Shown in pieces: positions 16,875-25,694 of a DNA stretch of 36,977 nt (positions within the stretch are counted from its first letter, which is position 1; the number at the start of each line of letters is the position of its first letter). Position numbers and translations under genes: made by a program. The notes beneath the pieces are model-generated. The model ran no database searches. It had not been told where the DNA came from and was given only the letters and a program-made list of their open reading frames with translations. This stretch comes from Acidobacteriaceae bacterium (GTDB lineage Bacteria > Acidobacteriota > Terriglobia > Terriglobales > Acidobacteriaceae). The stretch is taken from assembly GCA_030039035.1 (NCBI GenBank), contig JASHQQ010000391.1, positions 1-36,977 of the forward strand, in the 5' to 3' direction.

Positions 16875-18142
16875 TCACACTTCCTCCAGGATCCATGGTG
16901 AAGAGCCTTTTTTGCCGAGGGTTGCATTCTGAATGAGAGGTTTTGCCCAGAAGCCGACGCTCATCACGCATCCAAACGTGGGATAAAGAAAAAACAGTCC
17001 CATGCGCAGCCCGAGCCCGTCACCGATACGGCCAATGATGACGGGGACGCCCGCGCCTCCCATGATGCCTGTGCACAGAATGCCCGCGAACGCCCCATGA
17101 CTCTCTGAAACCGGGTTCAGCGCGAGAGATACAAGCGTTGGCCACATGATGGACGCGAAGAAGCCGACCGCCGGAAATGCGATCGGCGCAACTTCCCGGG
17201 GGCCTGTAAGCGCGGCTGTCAAACTTGCCAGAGCTCCGGCGGAATATGCGACGAGCGCTCGCCGGCGGTCAAACAGTTTGAGCAGGAACATGCCAATGAA
17301 ACAGCCCGCCGTAAGCATGCCCCAGAACCAGGAGACTGCCGCTGCTCCGGTCGTATGCGGGTCATAGCCGTGATACTGGTAAAGAAACTTTGAAATCCAG
17401 TCTGCCGTTCCCTGTTCCGGGCCCACATAAGCAAAGACGGACGAGAAGTAGATCCACACCATGGGACGGCGCAACAATCCCTTGTAAGTCCCGATAGTCC
17501 CGGCCGACTCATCGGTATTTCGTTTGACCGCCGGCAGGCGCACCAGCGCGATTGCGGCCGCCATCGCCGCCGTGCACGCCGCAAAGATCCGGTACATGGA
17601 TACCCACGCAAGTCCCTTGGGCGCCACAGCGCGGAGAAGAGGTACGAGCGCGCTGCGGCAGGCAGGATCCGGGAGGTTTGGCACGAGGTAGGAATAAACG
17701 AACGGACTGATAAAGGAAGCTGCTCCAAATACCAGTTGGGCAAGCGCGGAATTGAAAGCAAAGTGCTCTACACCGCCGGCTACACGCAACAATGGATTGA
17801 TAACCACCTGCAAAGTAGCCATTGCGCCACCCATCACAAAGAGAGAAACCGCAGCGACAGCGTAGGTCGGAAACATGGCAAAGCCGGGCGCGCCCATTGT
17901 TGATGCCAGGAAACATCCGGTCATCACGGCCTTATCGGAAAAGCGCTCGGCAAGAAGCCCGCCGGAACCGACATGACCCCATAGGCGACAAAGAAAGCGA
18001 ATGGGAGGAAGGCCGCGGCGGCCATACTGACGTGAAAGGTATTGATGATATCGGGAATGATGGGGCCGAGGATGTTCGTCAGGAACGACATCACGAAGAA
18101 GATGAGAAAGACAAGCCCGACGATGTACGGATTGCGGCGCAT
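16875..18142 (-). pseudogene. FucP-like sugar MFS permease with a frameshift
   Basis: Translation from an ATG at 18142 (AGAGGGA about 6 bases before it) gives a permease N-terminus: MRRNPYIVGLVFLIFFVMSF, then LGPIIPDIINTFHVS and VMSVPAGFL. At about 17950 the frame breaks and the rest continues one frame over as LAERFSDKAVMTGCFLAST, on through about ten more membrane helices to 16875. Adding one G in the run TTCTTGCC would restore VPAGFLAERFSDK, the usual A-motif loop, and give a 422-residue, 12-helix protein of the fucose/glucose permease group. The in-frame extension upstream of the break is spurious. It follows a mannosidase remnant by 72 bases. Either the gene is dead or one base was lost in assembly. 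Confidence 0.75.
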
Positions 18143-18214
18143 CTTGATCCCTCTGCGAACCGGGCTGATTGCCCGCAGGATCATCGTGCTCGCAGAAACC
18201 GGCAGGCGAGGAAG

Positions 18215-18976
18215 TCATCGGGTATTCGCTGCGCTGAGAGGCGTGCGTTGCGCCTGGGCGGCCCAGAACCCGCTTCCGCGCTTGTCCCAGGAGATGCGCA
18301 ACGTGTTGATGGAATACGGCGTGACGGGAACCACAACGCGGCCTCCCGTGACGGCAAGCGGTGCGCCCTCGGGCACCTCCATCAGATTGGCCGTCACCGC
18401 CCTGGTGGCGCCGGCCGGCAACGTGATCCCGGCCTGGGACTTTTTCCCGGCCCACTCATAGAACCGCAGGATCAGATCGTTGCCGTCTTCGCTCTTTTTG
18501 ACATCTGTGAGCACGATGTTGCCAGGCTGAACACCGAAAAACGAATGAAGCGGCGGCATGGTTCCGCTGTGCGGCTGCACCTGTTCGGCGCGGAGCGGAT
18601 AGTTGAATTCGTAGCCGCGCAGAACCGTTTGGGCCTCACGCCATGTGCCCGAATTGGGATACAGGGAGCAGGCGAAGTGCTGCGGACCGCGATCGGCTTG
18701 CGGGTCCGGCCAGTCGGGTGAGCGCAGCAGGGTGAGGCGCAGCACATTGTCTTTTGCGTCATAACCATATTTGCAGTCGTTGATCAATGAAAAGCCATGT
18801 TGGCCATCGCCCGGATCGGCCCAGCGAATCGAATCCGCTGTAGCAGCAGAATTCCGCGGCGAAGGCGACGCCGTTGGGCGCGGCTGAGCCGGGTCGAAGG
18901 AGAGCATTGCTGGCACCGGGCCCGTATTTTGGGCACGATTTGGCCGGGCCGACGAACTCAGCCGGGTGGGAGGCAA
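18215..18976 (-). pseudogene. C-terminal fragment of a GH38 alpha-mannosidase
   Basis: From about residue 50 on, the frame matches the C-terminal beta domain of GH38 alpha-mannosidases: RWADPGDGQHGFSLINDCKY, LTLLRSPDWPDPQADRGPQH, SGTWREAQTVLRGYEFNYPL and LILRFYEWAGKKSQAGITLP. Full enzymes are about 1,000 residues and the catalytic domain with its zinc site is entirely absent here, so this piece cannot act. The first 30 residues look unlike the family, and upstream DNA has no continuation in any frame I could read. An inverted-repeat element begins about 180 bases upstream, which might mark the break. Together with the frameshifted permease it looks like a lost mannoside-use module. Confidence 0.75.
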
Positions 18977-19457
18977 GTTGCGTTAGGCAATGGATTGCCG
19001 CTCGGCAGCGCAGGACATGGATGGCTCGCGAGCAGGCGTCTTTCCAGGGCGGGCCGAGCTCATCTGGAGGACGGTGCGGCGCATGCTGGAGCGCAGGATA
19101 GCGCCGATCCCGAATAGCTTGCGCCAGACGGTAACTCGGGAATTGCGATAGACATCAAGGCAGTTTAAGAAATTCTGTAGACGAAGAGAGATCGCTGAGT
19201 CGACGCGACCGGCAGGGAGCGGCGACCTTGGGGAAGGATTCAAGGTACACACTATTTCTTAAACTGCCCCAGAATGTATTGCCGGCTGGCAGATGCTTTT
19301 ATGGTTCAAGGAGAGAACAGGGAAGGCGTGACACGTCTCGCGAAACTGGCCGTGTGATGGACAACAGCGATTACACGGCGGCAGGGGGAACGCGCAGGGA
19401 GACAGACGGCTGTCGACGGTCTTCTTCGGCGCCGGCTCCCCTTCAGCCGGCTTTATC
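18977..19457. other. Intergenic region carrying a MITE-like element
   Basis: No gene is supported here. A minus-strand frame (18983-19252) overlaps the inverted-repeat element and has no recognisable domain. The region separates the GH38 remnant from the PadR gene and contains the 15-bp inverted repeats described separately. Confidence 0.4.
19159..19268. mobile_element. 110-bp element with 15-bp perfect terminal inverted repeats (MITE-like)
   Basis: GGCAGTTTAAGAAAT at 19159-19173 and its exact reverse complement at 19254-19268 bound 80 bases of unrelated sequence. Perfect 15-bp ends, AT-rich against GC-rich surroundings, and a non-coding centre are features of small non-autonomous transposable elements. 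A short target duplication is not obvious: the flanks read CAA and CCC. It lies between a truncated mannosidase and a PadR gene. A regulator site or a large hairpin is the alternative. Confidence 0.5.
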
Positions 19458-19805
19458 TCAAGCGATATCCTCTGCCTTGATGGCAAAGAACCTGCCGACG
19501 ATCTCCGTCGTCCTCTCCCAGTCTCTCGTCTCGGCCTGCAGTTGCGTGCGGCCATTGTGGGTCAGGCGGTAGATTCGTGTTCTGCGATTGTCTTCCGATG
19601 CGCCCCATGCGGTCGCGATCGCGCCTTCGTGTTCCAGTTTGAGCAGCAGCGGATAAAGCACGTTCTGGTTCACCGTCATGGGCTCCCCACTGATCTGTTC
19701 GATGCGCCGGGCGATCCCGAAGACGTGCTGCGGACCCAGGACATCGAGCGTTTTAAGCACCATGAGCGGCAATGTGAGCTGTTGGACACTTCCTTTTACT
19801 TCCAC
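19458..19805 (-). CDS. PadR-family transcriptional regulator
   Basis: A 115-residue PadR winged-helix repressor: LTLPLMVLKTLDVLGPQHVF, then ISGEPMTVNQNVLYPLLLKL (recognition helix), EHEGAIATAWGASEDNRRTR (wing, ending at the conserved R-x-R-x-Y), then YRLTHNGRTQLQAETRDWER (dimerisation helix). I start it at the GTG at 19805 because AAGGAG stands 5 bases before it; a longer frame reaches 19850 but adds a non-family stretch. It lies 56 bases after the exosortase gene on the same strand and may be the last gene of the glycan cluster, or independent. Such PadR proteins often control nearby membrane export genes; the target here is unknown. Confidence 0.9.
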   Translation of the reverse strand: MEVKGSVQQLTLPLMVLKTLDVLGPQHVFGIARRIEQISGEPMTVNQNVLYPLLLKLEHEGAIATAWGASEDNRRTRIYRLTHNGRTQLQAETRDWERTTEIVGRFFAIKAEDIA

Positions 19806-19861
19806 GGCCACTCCTTTCTTTTTCCATCCATAGTACGACGGCTCCCGCATGGGAGCAGTTC

Positions 19862-21559
19862 TTATTGAAACCTGCGACTGACTTCGGACAGATCGGCGCC
19901 CTGAAGAAATTTCCGGGCTTCAGCAATCAGCTCACGGCGGGTCGCTGCCTGCGAAACATCCGCGTGCGGCGCCTCGATGCGGAAGAAGATCGAGATCGCC
20001 CGCACGCCACGATTTGTAAAGTCGATCGGATGGGTCGTGAACAGCAAACGGACCCCCGACTCCCGCTCTTCAGCCAGGCAGGACCTGGGAGTACAAATCA
20101 CGTCTCCGGCAATGCTGTCCACAACGCCATCGCTGTAGAAGCTCGTGTCGAAGGCCACAGGCAGGCCGCGGCCGGTCAGAAACTGCCTTGTTTCCTCGAA
20201 CTGCGGATCTTCCCCGTGGGTCCTCCAGCTCTCGCGCAGCCTGTGGAGGCCTGGCGGCAACCAGACACCCAGGATAACTTCGTTCGATCCGGGCGTTTCG
20301 TATGCTCCGGCCTCCAATGCGATTCGCCCGTTTGACTCCTCCTGCCAGGCTCGATTCAGCCGGTACGCACCGACCTGGCCGGGTAACAGCTCATCGAGCT
20401 GGACCAGACTCAGGTCGCCATCGCGGACCGAGTCGGCGAGGCTCTTTTGACGATCTCTCAAATGCCATGCACCCATGGATGCGGCAAGCAGCGCCAGAGT
20501 CGAAAACACCGCGAGTTTCCTGGAAACAGCCGACACCTCGTCGTCGCCGGCAGCGGCCGGGGGCGGCGCCTGCGGGTTCGCGCGCCAATGGCCTGGCTGT
20601 CTTGTCAGGATCCACAGGAACAGCGTTGCTGCAATCGCCATCAGCAGCCCGCCGATTGCGTAGTCGGCCTGCCTCGCGACGCCTTCAAGAAACGGATGGC
20701 CCAGCGCGATCCGGTAATAAACGACGAGAAGACAAAGCCGGCAGAGATTGAACACGTAGCCGGTCAGCACGGCTCCGGATACGTAGAGGATCCATCTCGG
20801 AATCGAAACGCGCTTCAGATAACCGGCGATCAAGGCCATATAACCCATGGTTACGGCGCCGCGCAAGCCATCGCATCCCGGCGCGATGAACATTCCGAAT
20901 GCGGGAGTAAACATCAGGCGGAGCAGTTCCCGATTCGCGGCCGGAAAGCCGATGCTGCTCGCGAACGACCGGGCTGCGCGGGCAGTGAGATTCTGCAAAG
21001 GCAGGTCGAGATACTGGTTTGCGAAGGCCGGGACAGGCTGGGCCAACAGGAGCAGCCCAAGCGGAAACCATGTCCGCCGCCAGACACGGGGACCCGCAAA
21101 AAGCAGCAGGATTCCCGAGGCGAAGAGCCAGAGCGAGAGTCCGGGAGAGAACAGGTTCAGGTTTGCCGAGTCAAAGACGAGCAGCCAGGCGGCTTTGAGC
21201 CGGAGCTCGCTCAACGCATATGCCGGCAGGAGCAGACACATCCCCCACCAGGTTCCGCGCAGCTCCCATCCCAGCCTCTTCCATTCCCGCAGCGCAAGTA
21301 TGCCGCCGGCAGGCACAAGCAGCAGGCCAACCGATCGCAGCGGATCATTCCTCCAGATCTCCCACAGGCTCATCCAGACCGGCGAAAGCCCGAGAGCGGC
21401 CAGGAGCACCAGGGCTCCAAGGCAGATCCAGATCCGGAGGCGGACGCCAGGCAGCTTCGTGCGCGGAAATCCGGCTCCGGCGGAGGAATCGAGAGAAGGA
21501 ATGTCGCCCGGCGCCGCTGTGTCCGCGACCATCGCATTCAATGCGCTGTTCATCCCCAT
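19862..21559 (-). CDS. xrtJ: Exosortase (XrtJ-like) with C-terminal EpsI-like domain
   Basis: A 565-residue inner-membrane cysteine protease/transpeptidase that processes proteins carrying a short C-terminal sorting signal. An N-terminal bundle of about eight membrane helices contains the triad: Cys229 in IAPGCDGLRG, Arg274 in VFNLCRLCL and His288 in IALGHPFLEG. A further helix (about 350-375) leads to a periplasmic EpsI-like domain (about 390-540) with VQLDELLPGQVGAYRL, VILGVWLPPGLHRLRESW and SFYSDGVVDSIAGDVICTPR. Fusion of exosortase and EpsI is the layout of the acidobacterial exosortase J. The start at 21559 has GAGGAG 5 bases before it; an upstream extension overlaps the GH16 gene in the wrong frame. 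No clear target protein with a sorting signal was seen in the window. Confidence 0.88.
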   Translation of the reverse strand: MGMNSALNAMVADTAAPGDIPSLDSSAGAGFPRTKLPGVRLRIWICLGALVLLAALGLSPVWMSLWEIWRNDPLRSVGLLLVPAGGILALREWKRLGWELRGTWWGMCLLLPAYALSELRLKAAWLLVFDSANLNLFSPGLSLWLFASGILLLFAGPRVWRRTWFPLGLLLLAQPVPAFANQYLDLPLQNLTARAARSFASSIGFPAANRELLRLMFTPAFGMFIAPGCDGLRGAVTMGYMALIAGYLKRVSIPRWILYVSGAVLTGYVFNLCRLCLLVVYYRIALGHPFLEGVARQADYAIGGLLMAIAATLFLWILTRQPGHWRANPQAPPPAAAGDDEVSAVSRKLAVFSTLALLAASMGAWHLRDRQKSLADSVRDGDLSLVQLDELLPGQVGAYRLNRAWQEESNGRIALEAGAYETPGSNEVILGVWLPPGLHRLRESWRTHGEDPQFEETRQFLTGRGLPVAFDTSFYSDGVVDSIAGDVICTPRSCLAEERESGVRLLFTTHPIDFTNRGVRAISIFFRIEAPHADVSQAATRRELIAEARKFLQGADLSEVSRRFQ

Positions 21560-21597
21560 GGTGCTCCTCGAGCAGGCCCAACGCGGCCGGAAAGTCG

Positions 21598-22461
21598 TCA
21601 ATGTTGCCAGACCCTCACCCACTGCACGTCCAGGCTCAGGTCTTGCGCATTCACTCCCGAGCTGTCTCCGTAGTTCCAGTCGACGCCAACCTGCTCGGTC
21701 AGGACCAGGTAATAGTCCTGCCTGTCGAAGATGGCATAAGTCTTCTCGGAGTGGATCGGCGCGTCGTCGAAGTACCATGTCAGGCGCCCCGGAATCCAGA
21801 GCACTCCGTAGTTATGCCACTTCGAAACATCGGTCCCGGCGGGCAGCGGAATGCGGTTGTCGGAGTTATTGTTCAATACGTCCCGATCGTCGATGACATC
21901 GTGGATCGTCGCGTAGTAATTGAGCGGTTCCGCGCCCTGGCCTTCAAAGATATCGATCTCCCCCGCTTCGCGCTTTCCTTCATGGACATTCGAACGGTCG
22001 GCATCCTGCAGGGAGATCAGCCAAAGCGCCGGCCAGGCGCCACGAATCGGTTTCCACTTCATGCGCGTCTCAAAGTACCCGTAGCGCCATGCATGGTGGT
22101 GACGGAGGTCGCGGGCCAATGTCGTTATGCTGGTCTCCGGGCATCCCTGGCCGCGGTTCCAATGAATGGACAGGTAACCATTCGGGTTTTCTATGTTGGA
22201 ATTGGGGGCAAGTTTCTCCCGAAACCATACTCCGTTGTACCAGGCGTGATTGCCACCGCCATCCGGACTAAGATCGAGTTTCTGAAAAGTATCGGAAAAC
22301 ACCAGCCGGTAGCCTGCAGCCTGTCTCGGGGGCTGTGCAGAATCGTTCGCGCCGGTCCGGAACCCGGACGGGATTGCAAAACCGGACAGGACGCACACCA
22401 GCCATATCCGGGAGGATCTCATCGGTCTTGTTTCGTCTCCCTTGAGTCGCAATGACGGCAC
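21598..22461 (-). CDS. Secreted GH16-family glycoside hydrolase
   Basis: A beta-jelly-roll glucanase or galactanase-type enzyme of 287 residues. An export signal precedes the domain (SSRIWLVCVLSGFAIPSGF). The fold opens with YRLVFSDTFQKLDLSPDG; the catalytic line GEIDIFEGQG has the E-x-D-x-x-E residues; later come WHNYGVLWIPGRLTWYFDD and LSLDVQWVRVWQH. Similar hydrolases sit in exopolysaccharide clusters, where they trim or release polymer in the periplasm. The frame starts at GTG 22461 directly behind the stop of the nucleotidyltransferase gene (TGAGTG); an ATG at 22422 just before the signal peptide is a good alternative. Exact substrate linkage cannot be read from sequence. Confidence 0.88.
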   Translation of the reverse strand: MPSLRLKGDETRPMRSSRIWLVCVLSGFAIPSGFRTGANDSAQPPRQAAGYRLVFSDTFQKLDLSPDGGGNHAWYNGVWFREKLAPNSNIENPNGYLSIHWNRGQGCPETSITTLARDLRHHHAWRYGYFETRMKWKPIRGAWPALWLISLQDADRSNVHEGKREAGEIDIFEGQGAEPLNYYATIHDVIDDRDVLNNNSDNRIPLPAGTDVSKWHNYGVLWIPGRLTWYFDDAPIHSEKTYAIFDRQDYYLVLTEQVGVDWNYGDSSGVNAQDLSLDVQWVRVWQH

Positions 22462-23187
22462 TCAGCCAGCCGCCGGCGATGGGACGGGGCATGCAGCGTT
22501 CAACCCCGGCCATTCCCGCTGGGCCCGCGCGTACTTTTCCCGTGATCCGATATCGATCAGGTAGTCACGGATCCGATATCCGTACATCCGGTTCACCAGC
22601 AGTGGAAGGAGATGGGAGCCGATGTCGGAGGGCACTTCGCCGGCCAGGAATTGCAAAACCGCCGGCGTGGCAATCATCAACCCGCTGAACGCGAGGTTTC
22701 CGATCGGGGATTGCGGCTTTTCCACGAACTCCACAATGCGCCCGCAGTCGTCGATGCGCGCGATTCCGCATTCGCGCGGATTGGACACGGTACAGAGTCC
22801 GAGCGTCGCCATCGACCGGGATGCGCGGTGAAACTCCAGCATAGGGTCAAAGACGCAATTCGTCAGCACATCTGCGTAGAGGATTGCGAATTCCTCTTCG
22901 TTTTCGATGAATTCCCGATTGGCATGGAGCGTGCCGGCGCTGCCGAGGAGCGCATGCTCGTACGAAATCGTGATCCTGACGCCGAAATCCCCGCAAAGGA
23001 AGCGAATCACCTCGCCGGCGTGCGCGTGAACATTGACCAGCACTTCACTTATCCCCCGGATGCGGCACCATTCCAGCCAGATGCCGAGCAGGGGCACGCC
23101 CCGGATGGGGATCATGCATTTGGGAACCGTGTTCGTCAGCGGCCGAAGTCGCGTCCCGTTGCCTGCCGCAAGAAGCAAGGCTTTCAT
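22462..23187 (-). CDS. Sugar-1-phosphate nucleotidyltransferase (HddC/RfbA-like)
   Basis: A 241-residue cytoplasmic nucleotidyltransferase that would join a sugar 1-phosphate to an NTP. The nucleotide signature is LLAAGNGTRLRPLTNTVPKC; ILYADVLTN carries the metal-binding Asp; then VEFVEKPQSPIGNLAFSGL and DYLIDIGSREKYARAQREWP. Size fits short guanylyl/cytidylyl-type transferases such as HddC rather than the longer GlmU. The gene is 16 bases after a heptose-7-phosphate kinase-like gene, and a phosphoheptose isomerase-like gene is a few genes upstream, so D-glycero-alpha-D-manno-heptose 1-phosphate is a likely substrate. Glucose 1-phosphate remains possible. Confidence 0.85.
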   Translation of the reverse strand: MKALLLAAGNGTRLRPLTNTVPKCMIPIRGVPLLGIWLEWCRIRGISEVLVNVHAHAGEVIRFLCGDFGVRITISYEHALLGSAGTLHANREFIENEEEFAILYADVLTNCVFDPMLEFHRASRSMATLGLCTVSNPRECGIARIDDCGRIVEFVEKPQSPIGNLAFSGLMIATPAVLQFLAGEVPSDIGSHLLPLLVNRMYGYRIRDYLIDIGSREKYARAQREWPGLNAACPVPSPAAG

Positions 23188-23203
23188 CTTTCCCCGACTC
23201 GCT

Positions 23204-24304
23204 TTACTGCACGTCCTGCGCCTGGAACGCAGGATTGCGTCTGGAATAAAACGTCCACCGCTTTCCGCAATGCTCGTCGCCGTCGATGAATGGATCGTTC
23301 ACGACCACGCTCGATCCCTGCCGATCGAACAGGAAGCTCATCTCGGCAACGCCTTCGCGGGCGAATGCCTCGCGGACGGCCGGCTGGTGCTTCTGTTCGC
23401 AGTAAAGGAGCAGGAAACCTCCTCCGCCGGCGCCGGTGATCTTGCCGCCGGCTGCGCCTCTCGAGCGCGCCAGCCGGTACAGGTCGTCGATTCGTGAGGA
23501 AGTGATATGAGCGGACAGCTTGCGCTTCGACTCCCACCCATGGTGAAGCAACTCTCCGACGCAGTGAATGTCCGATTTCGCGAGCGCGCAACTGACTTCG
23601 TCGGCGAGGTCGCGAATGCGGTGCAGTGCGCTGGTCGCCTCCGGTTCACGGCTGCTCGACACGGTCTCCTGTTCCTTCAGGATCCGCCACGAATCATGGG
23701 ACGAACCGGTGAAAAACAGCATGAGGCGCGACTCGAACTCCCGCGCGAGATCATGGTCCATCTGGATGGGAGTCACCTTCGCGGACCCGTCGGCGAAGAA
23801 CTCGATCCTGTTCAGGCCTCCAAAGGTCGAAGCATATTCGTCCTGCTTGCCGACGGGTTTCTTCAACACGTTGCGCGCGACGTGAAAGGCAAGCTCCGCC
23901 TGGGCGTATTTCGACATGGGACGCCGCAGGCAGGTCGACAGCGCCTTGATGACGTTGACGCACACCGACGCGGAGGAGCCAAGGCCGGTCCCGGGAGGGA
24001 TCTCCGACGACATGAACATGTCGAAGGCCAATCCGCCGCACCCCATTTGTTTGAGAACCGCCAGCGGAATCTCCAAAGAGGTGCGCGAAAGGTCCATCCC
24101 GGCGAGATCTTCCCATGTTTCGCTCACTCGCAGGTCGGATGAGATGACCTGGATCCTGCTGTCCCGGCGTTTCTGGATCACGGAGTAAGTGTAGCGATTG
24201 ATGGTGGTGCTGACGACGCAACCGCCGTGCCTCTCGTAATAGGACGGAAGGTCCGTTCCGCCGCCGGCAAAGCTAATCCGCACCGGGCTGCGAACCATTA
24301 ACAC
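23204..24304 (-). CDS. hddA: GHMP kinase, D-glycero-D-manno-heptose 7-phosphate kinase-like
   Basis: A 366-residue GHMP kinase. Motif 1 is RSPVRISFAGGGTDLPSYY, where GGGTD is characteristic of the heptose/fucose kinase branch. Motif 2 is SEIPPGTGLGSSASVCVNVI (ATP loop). GKQDEYASTFGGLNRIEF follows, then motif 3, KITGAGGGGFLLLY. HddA adds the 1-phosphate to heptose 7-phosphate. I choose the GTG at 24304, with GGAGG 6 bases before it; an ATG two codons on is the alternative. It overlaps the preceding sugar transferase gene by 32 bases. The nucleotidyltransferase next door and the SIS isomerase in the cluster support a heptose pathway; a phosphatase (GmhB) was not seen here. Confidence 0.82.
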   Translation of the reverse strand: MLMVRSPVRISFAGGGTDLPSYYERHGGCVVSTTINRYTYSVIQKRRDSRIQVISSDLRVSETWEDLAGMDLSRTSLEIPLAVLKQMGCGGLAFDMFMSSEIPPGTGLGSSASVCVNVIKALSTCLRRPMSKYAQAELAFHVARNVLKKPVGKQDEYASTFGGLNRIEFFADGSAKVTPIQMDHDLAREFESRLMLFFTGSSHDSWRILKEQETVSSSREPEATSALHRIRDLADEVSCALAKSDIHCVGELLHHGWESKRKLSAHITSSRIDDLYRLARSRGAAGGKITGAGGGGFLLLYCEQKHQPAVREAFAREGVAEMSFLFDRQGSSVVVNDPFIDGDEHCGKRWTFYSRRNPAFQAQDVQ

Positions 24305-25694
24305 CAGCCACCTCCATGTACGCGGGCGCGCCACGGGTTTCCATAAGGGCCTGTTCAGCGGAGACCAGCGCCAATGCAGTGCGGCGCAGAATATACCAGA
24401 GGGTCTGCACCATCAACGTCATCTCGAGCAACGGAGCCCATCCCGAAGAGTAGCGGAGGTCATAGCGCGCGGCCTCTGAGGAATTCCGCCTTCCCCGCAA
24501 TTCGTAAATCTGGGCATAGCCGGTAACTCCTGGCCTGAGCGAAAGACGCTGCCTTTGCCATTCGCTGTCCGGCGATGCGGCCTGCACGGACTCAGCCCGC
24601 GGGCCAACCAGGCTCATCTCGCCACGCACCACGTTCCAAAGCCGGGGTAACTCCGACATTGTGGTGATCGCGAGCCATCTTTCAAACCGGGTTGCGGCCC
24701 CGATGCGGCGATCGATATCGAAGCGATACATGACGAACGGTCTTCCGCCGCAGCCACGCCGGTTCTCGCGGCGGAGAACGGCGTGGCGCCCGCTGGCGAG
24801 GATGGCCGCGACCGCGAGGGAAACAGGGCTGGTGAGCAGGAGCAGCGTCGCCGCGATGAAGGCATCTGCAACCGTTCGTACCCAGGGTACTCCCACCGGC
24901 GCCCGTCGCTCGTCGACGGCTGCCAGAGGGATGCCGCCAACGTTGCGCAGAACCGAACGGGTTCTGAATAACTCGTATCCCTGGGGCACGATCGAGACAG
25001 CGATTCCCTGCTCCCTGCACTGGGATACGAGCTGCAATATGTCCGGATCGCCGCTGTTGGGAAGCGTAATGTAGACCTGATCGATCGCCTTTGCTGAAAG
25101 ATACCCGGCAACTCCCGTGCCCGCAAGATTGCTCTCCGTCGCGTAGTCCTCCGGCAACCCGGCCGAAAGCTCCGTTTCCGGAGCAAGAAACCCGGCTACC
25201 TCACATCGACGCGCCGGGTCCTGCTCGAGAGATTCGGCAAGTTCGCGGGCCAGGACCCCGCTGCCGACGATCGCCACGCGATGCCGTCCGGTCCGCTGCA
25301 AATGCTTGCGCAGGTAGATTGCGCGTCGCGCCACGCGGCCCGCGACGACAGCAAGAAAGAAGCACAATGCAAAGACGGGGACGCGAAAGGCAGCGAAAGG
25401 CCTGCCCAATGCAACAGTGAGCGTCGAAGCGGCGACCGCGCCGATCCCGCCACCGACACAAAGCCGTGCCATCAACTCCGAGCGGAACGGATAGAAGAGG
25501 CTCAATTGCAACCGGTCGGATATGACGATCCACAGAACAAGAAAGGCGAGCAGCCAGCATCCCGCCGGCCATTCCGTCGCGGCCGGCGCCGGGACACTGC
25601 CCTTCCAACCCGGGTTCGACGCCACGCAAAGCGCGAGCACCGCCGCCAGGCCATCCAGCGTAGCCAGAAGGAGGTTTATGCGTCCACTTCGCAT
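24273..25694 (-). CDS. Polyprenyl-phosphate sugar phosphotransferase-like protein with altered active site
   Basis: A 473-residue WcaJ/WbaP-type membrane protein: N-terminal helices (about 8-120), a Rossmann-like domain (about 138-250, VAIVGSGVLARELAESLEQD), then a sugar transferase domain (about 270-450) with TSPVSLAVAAILAS, LWNVVRGEMSLVGPRAE and LRPGVTGYAQIYELRGR. Active family members read S-L-D-E-L-P, where the Asp-Glu pair is catalytic; here it is T-M-S-E-L-P (Ser347-Glu348). The upstream KFRSM motif is also replaced (MYRFDID). It may be inactive, a regulator, or use other chemistry. An intact short homologue lies two genes upstream. The start has AAGGAG about 8 bases before it and overlaps galE by 19 bases. 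Confidence 0.85.
   Translation of the reverse strand: MRSGRINLLLATLDGLAAVLALCVASNPGWKGSVPAPAATEWPAGCWLLAFLVLWIVISDRLQLSLFYPFRSELMARLCVGGGIGAVAASTLTVALGRPFAAFRVPVFALCFFLAVVAGRVARRAIYLRKHLQRTGRHRVAIVGSGVLARELAESLEQDPARRCEVAGFLAPETELSAGLPEDYATESNLAGTGVAGYLSAKAIDQVYITLPNSGDPDILQLVSQCREQGIAVSIVPQGYELFRTRSVLRNVGGIPLAAVDERRAPVGVPWVRTVADAFIAATLLLLTSPVSLAVAAILASGRHAVLRRENRRGCGGRPFVMYRFDIDRRIGAATRFERWLAITTMSELPRLWNVVRGEMSLVGPRAESVQAASPDSEWQRQRLSLRPGVTGYAQIYELRGRRNSSEAARYDLRYSSGWAPLLEMTLMVQTLWYILRRTALALVSAEQALMETRGAPAYMEVAGVNGSQPGAD

Noticed and set aside
17960..18455. Upstream in-frame extension of the permease
   Set aside because: The sequence is His/Arg/Gly-rich and unlike a membrane protein; the true N-terminus is in the neighbouring frame from 18142.
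21560..21778. N-terminal extension of the exosortase frame
   Set aside because: It overlaps the GH16 coding end in another frame, is Arg-rich, and the ATG at 21559 has a good ribosome-binding site.
20447..22455. Long overlapping plus-strand frames opposite exosortase and GH16
   Set aside because: Arg/Ser/Pro-rich composition and no motifs; the minus strand carries clear catalytic residues.
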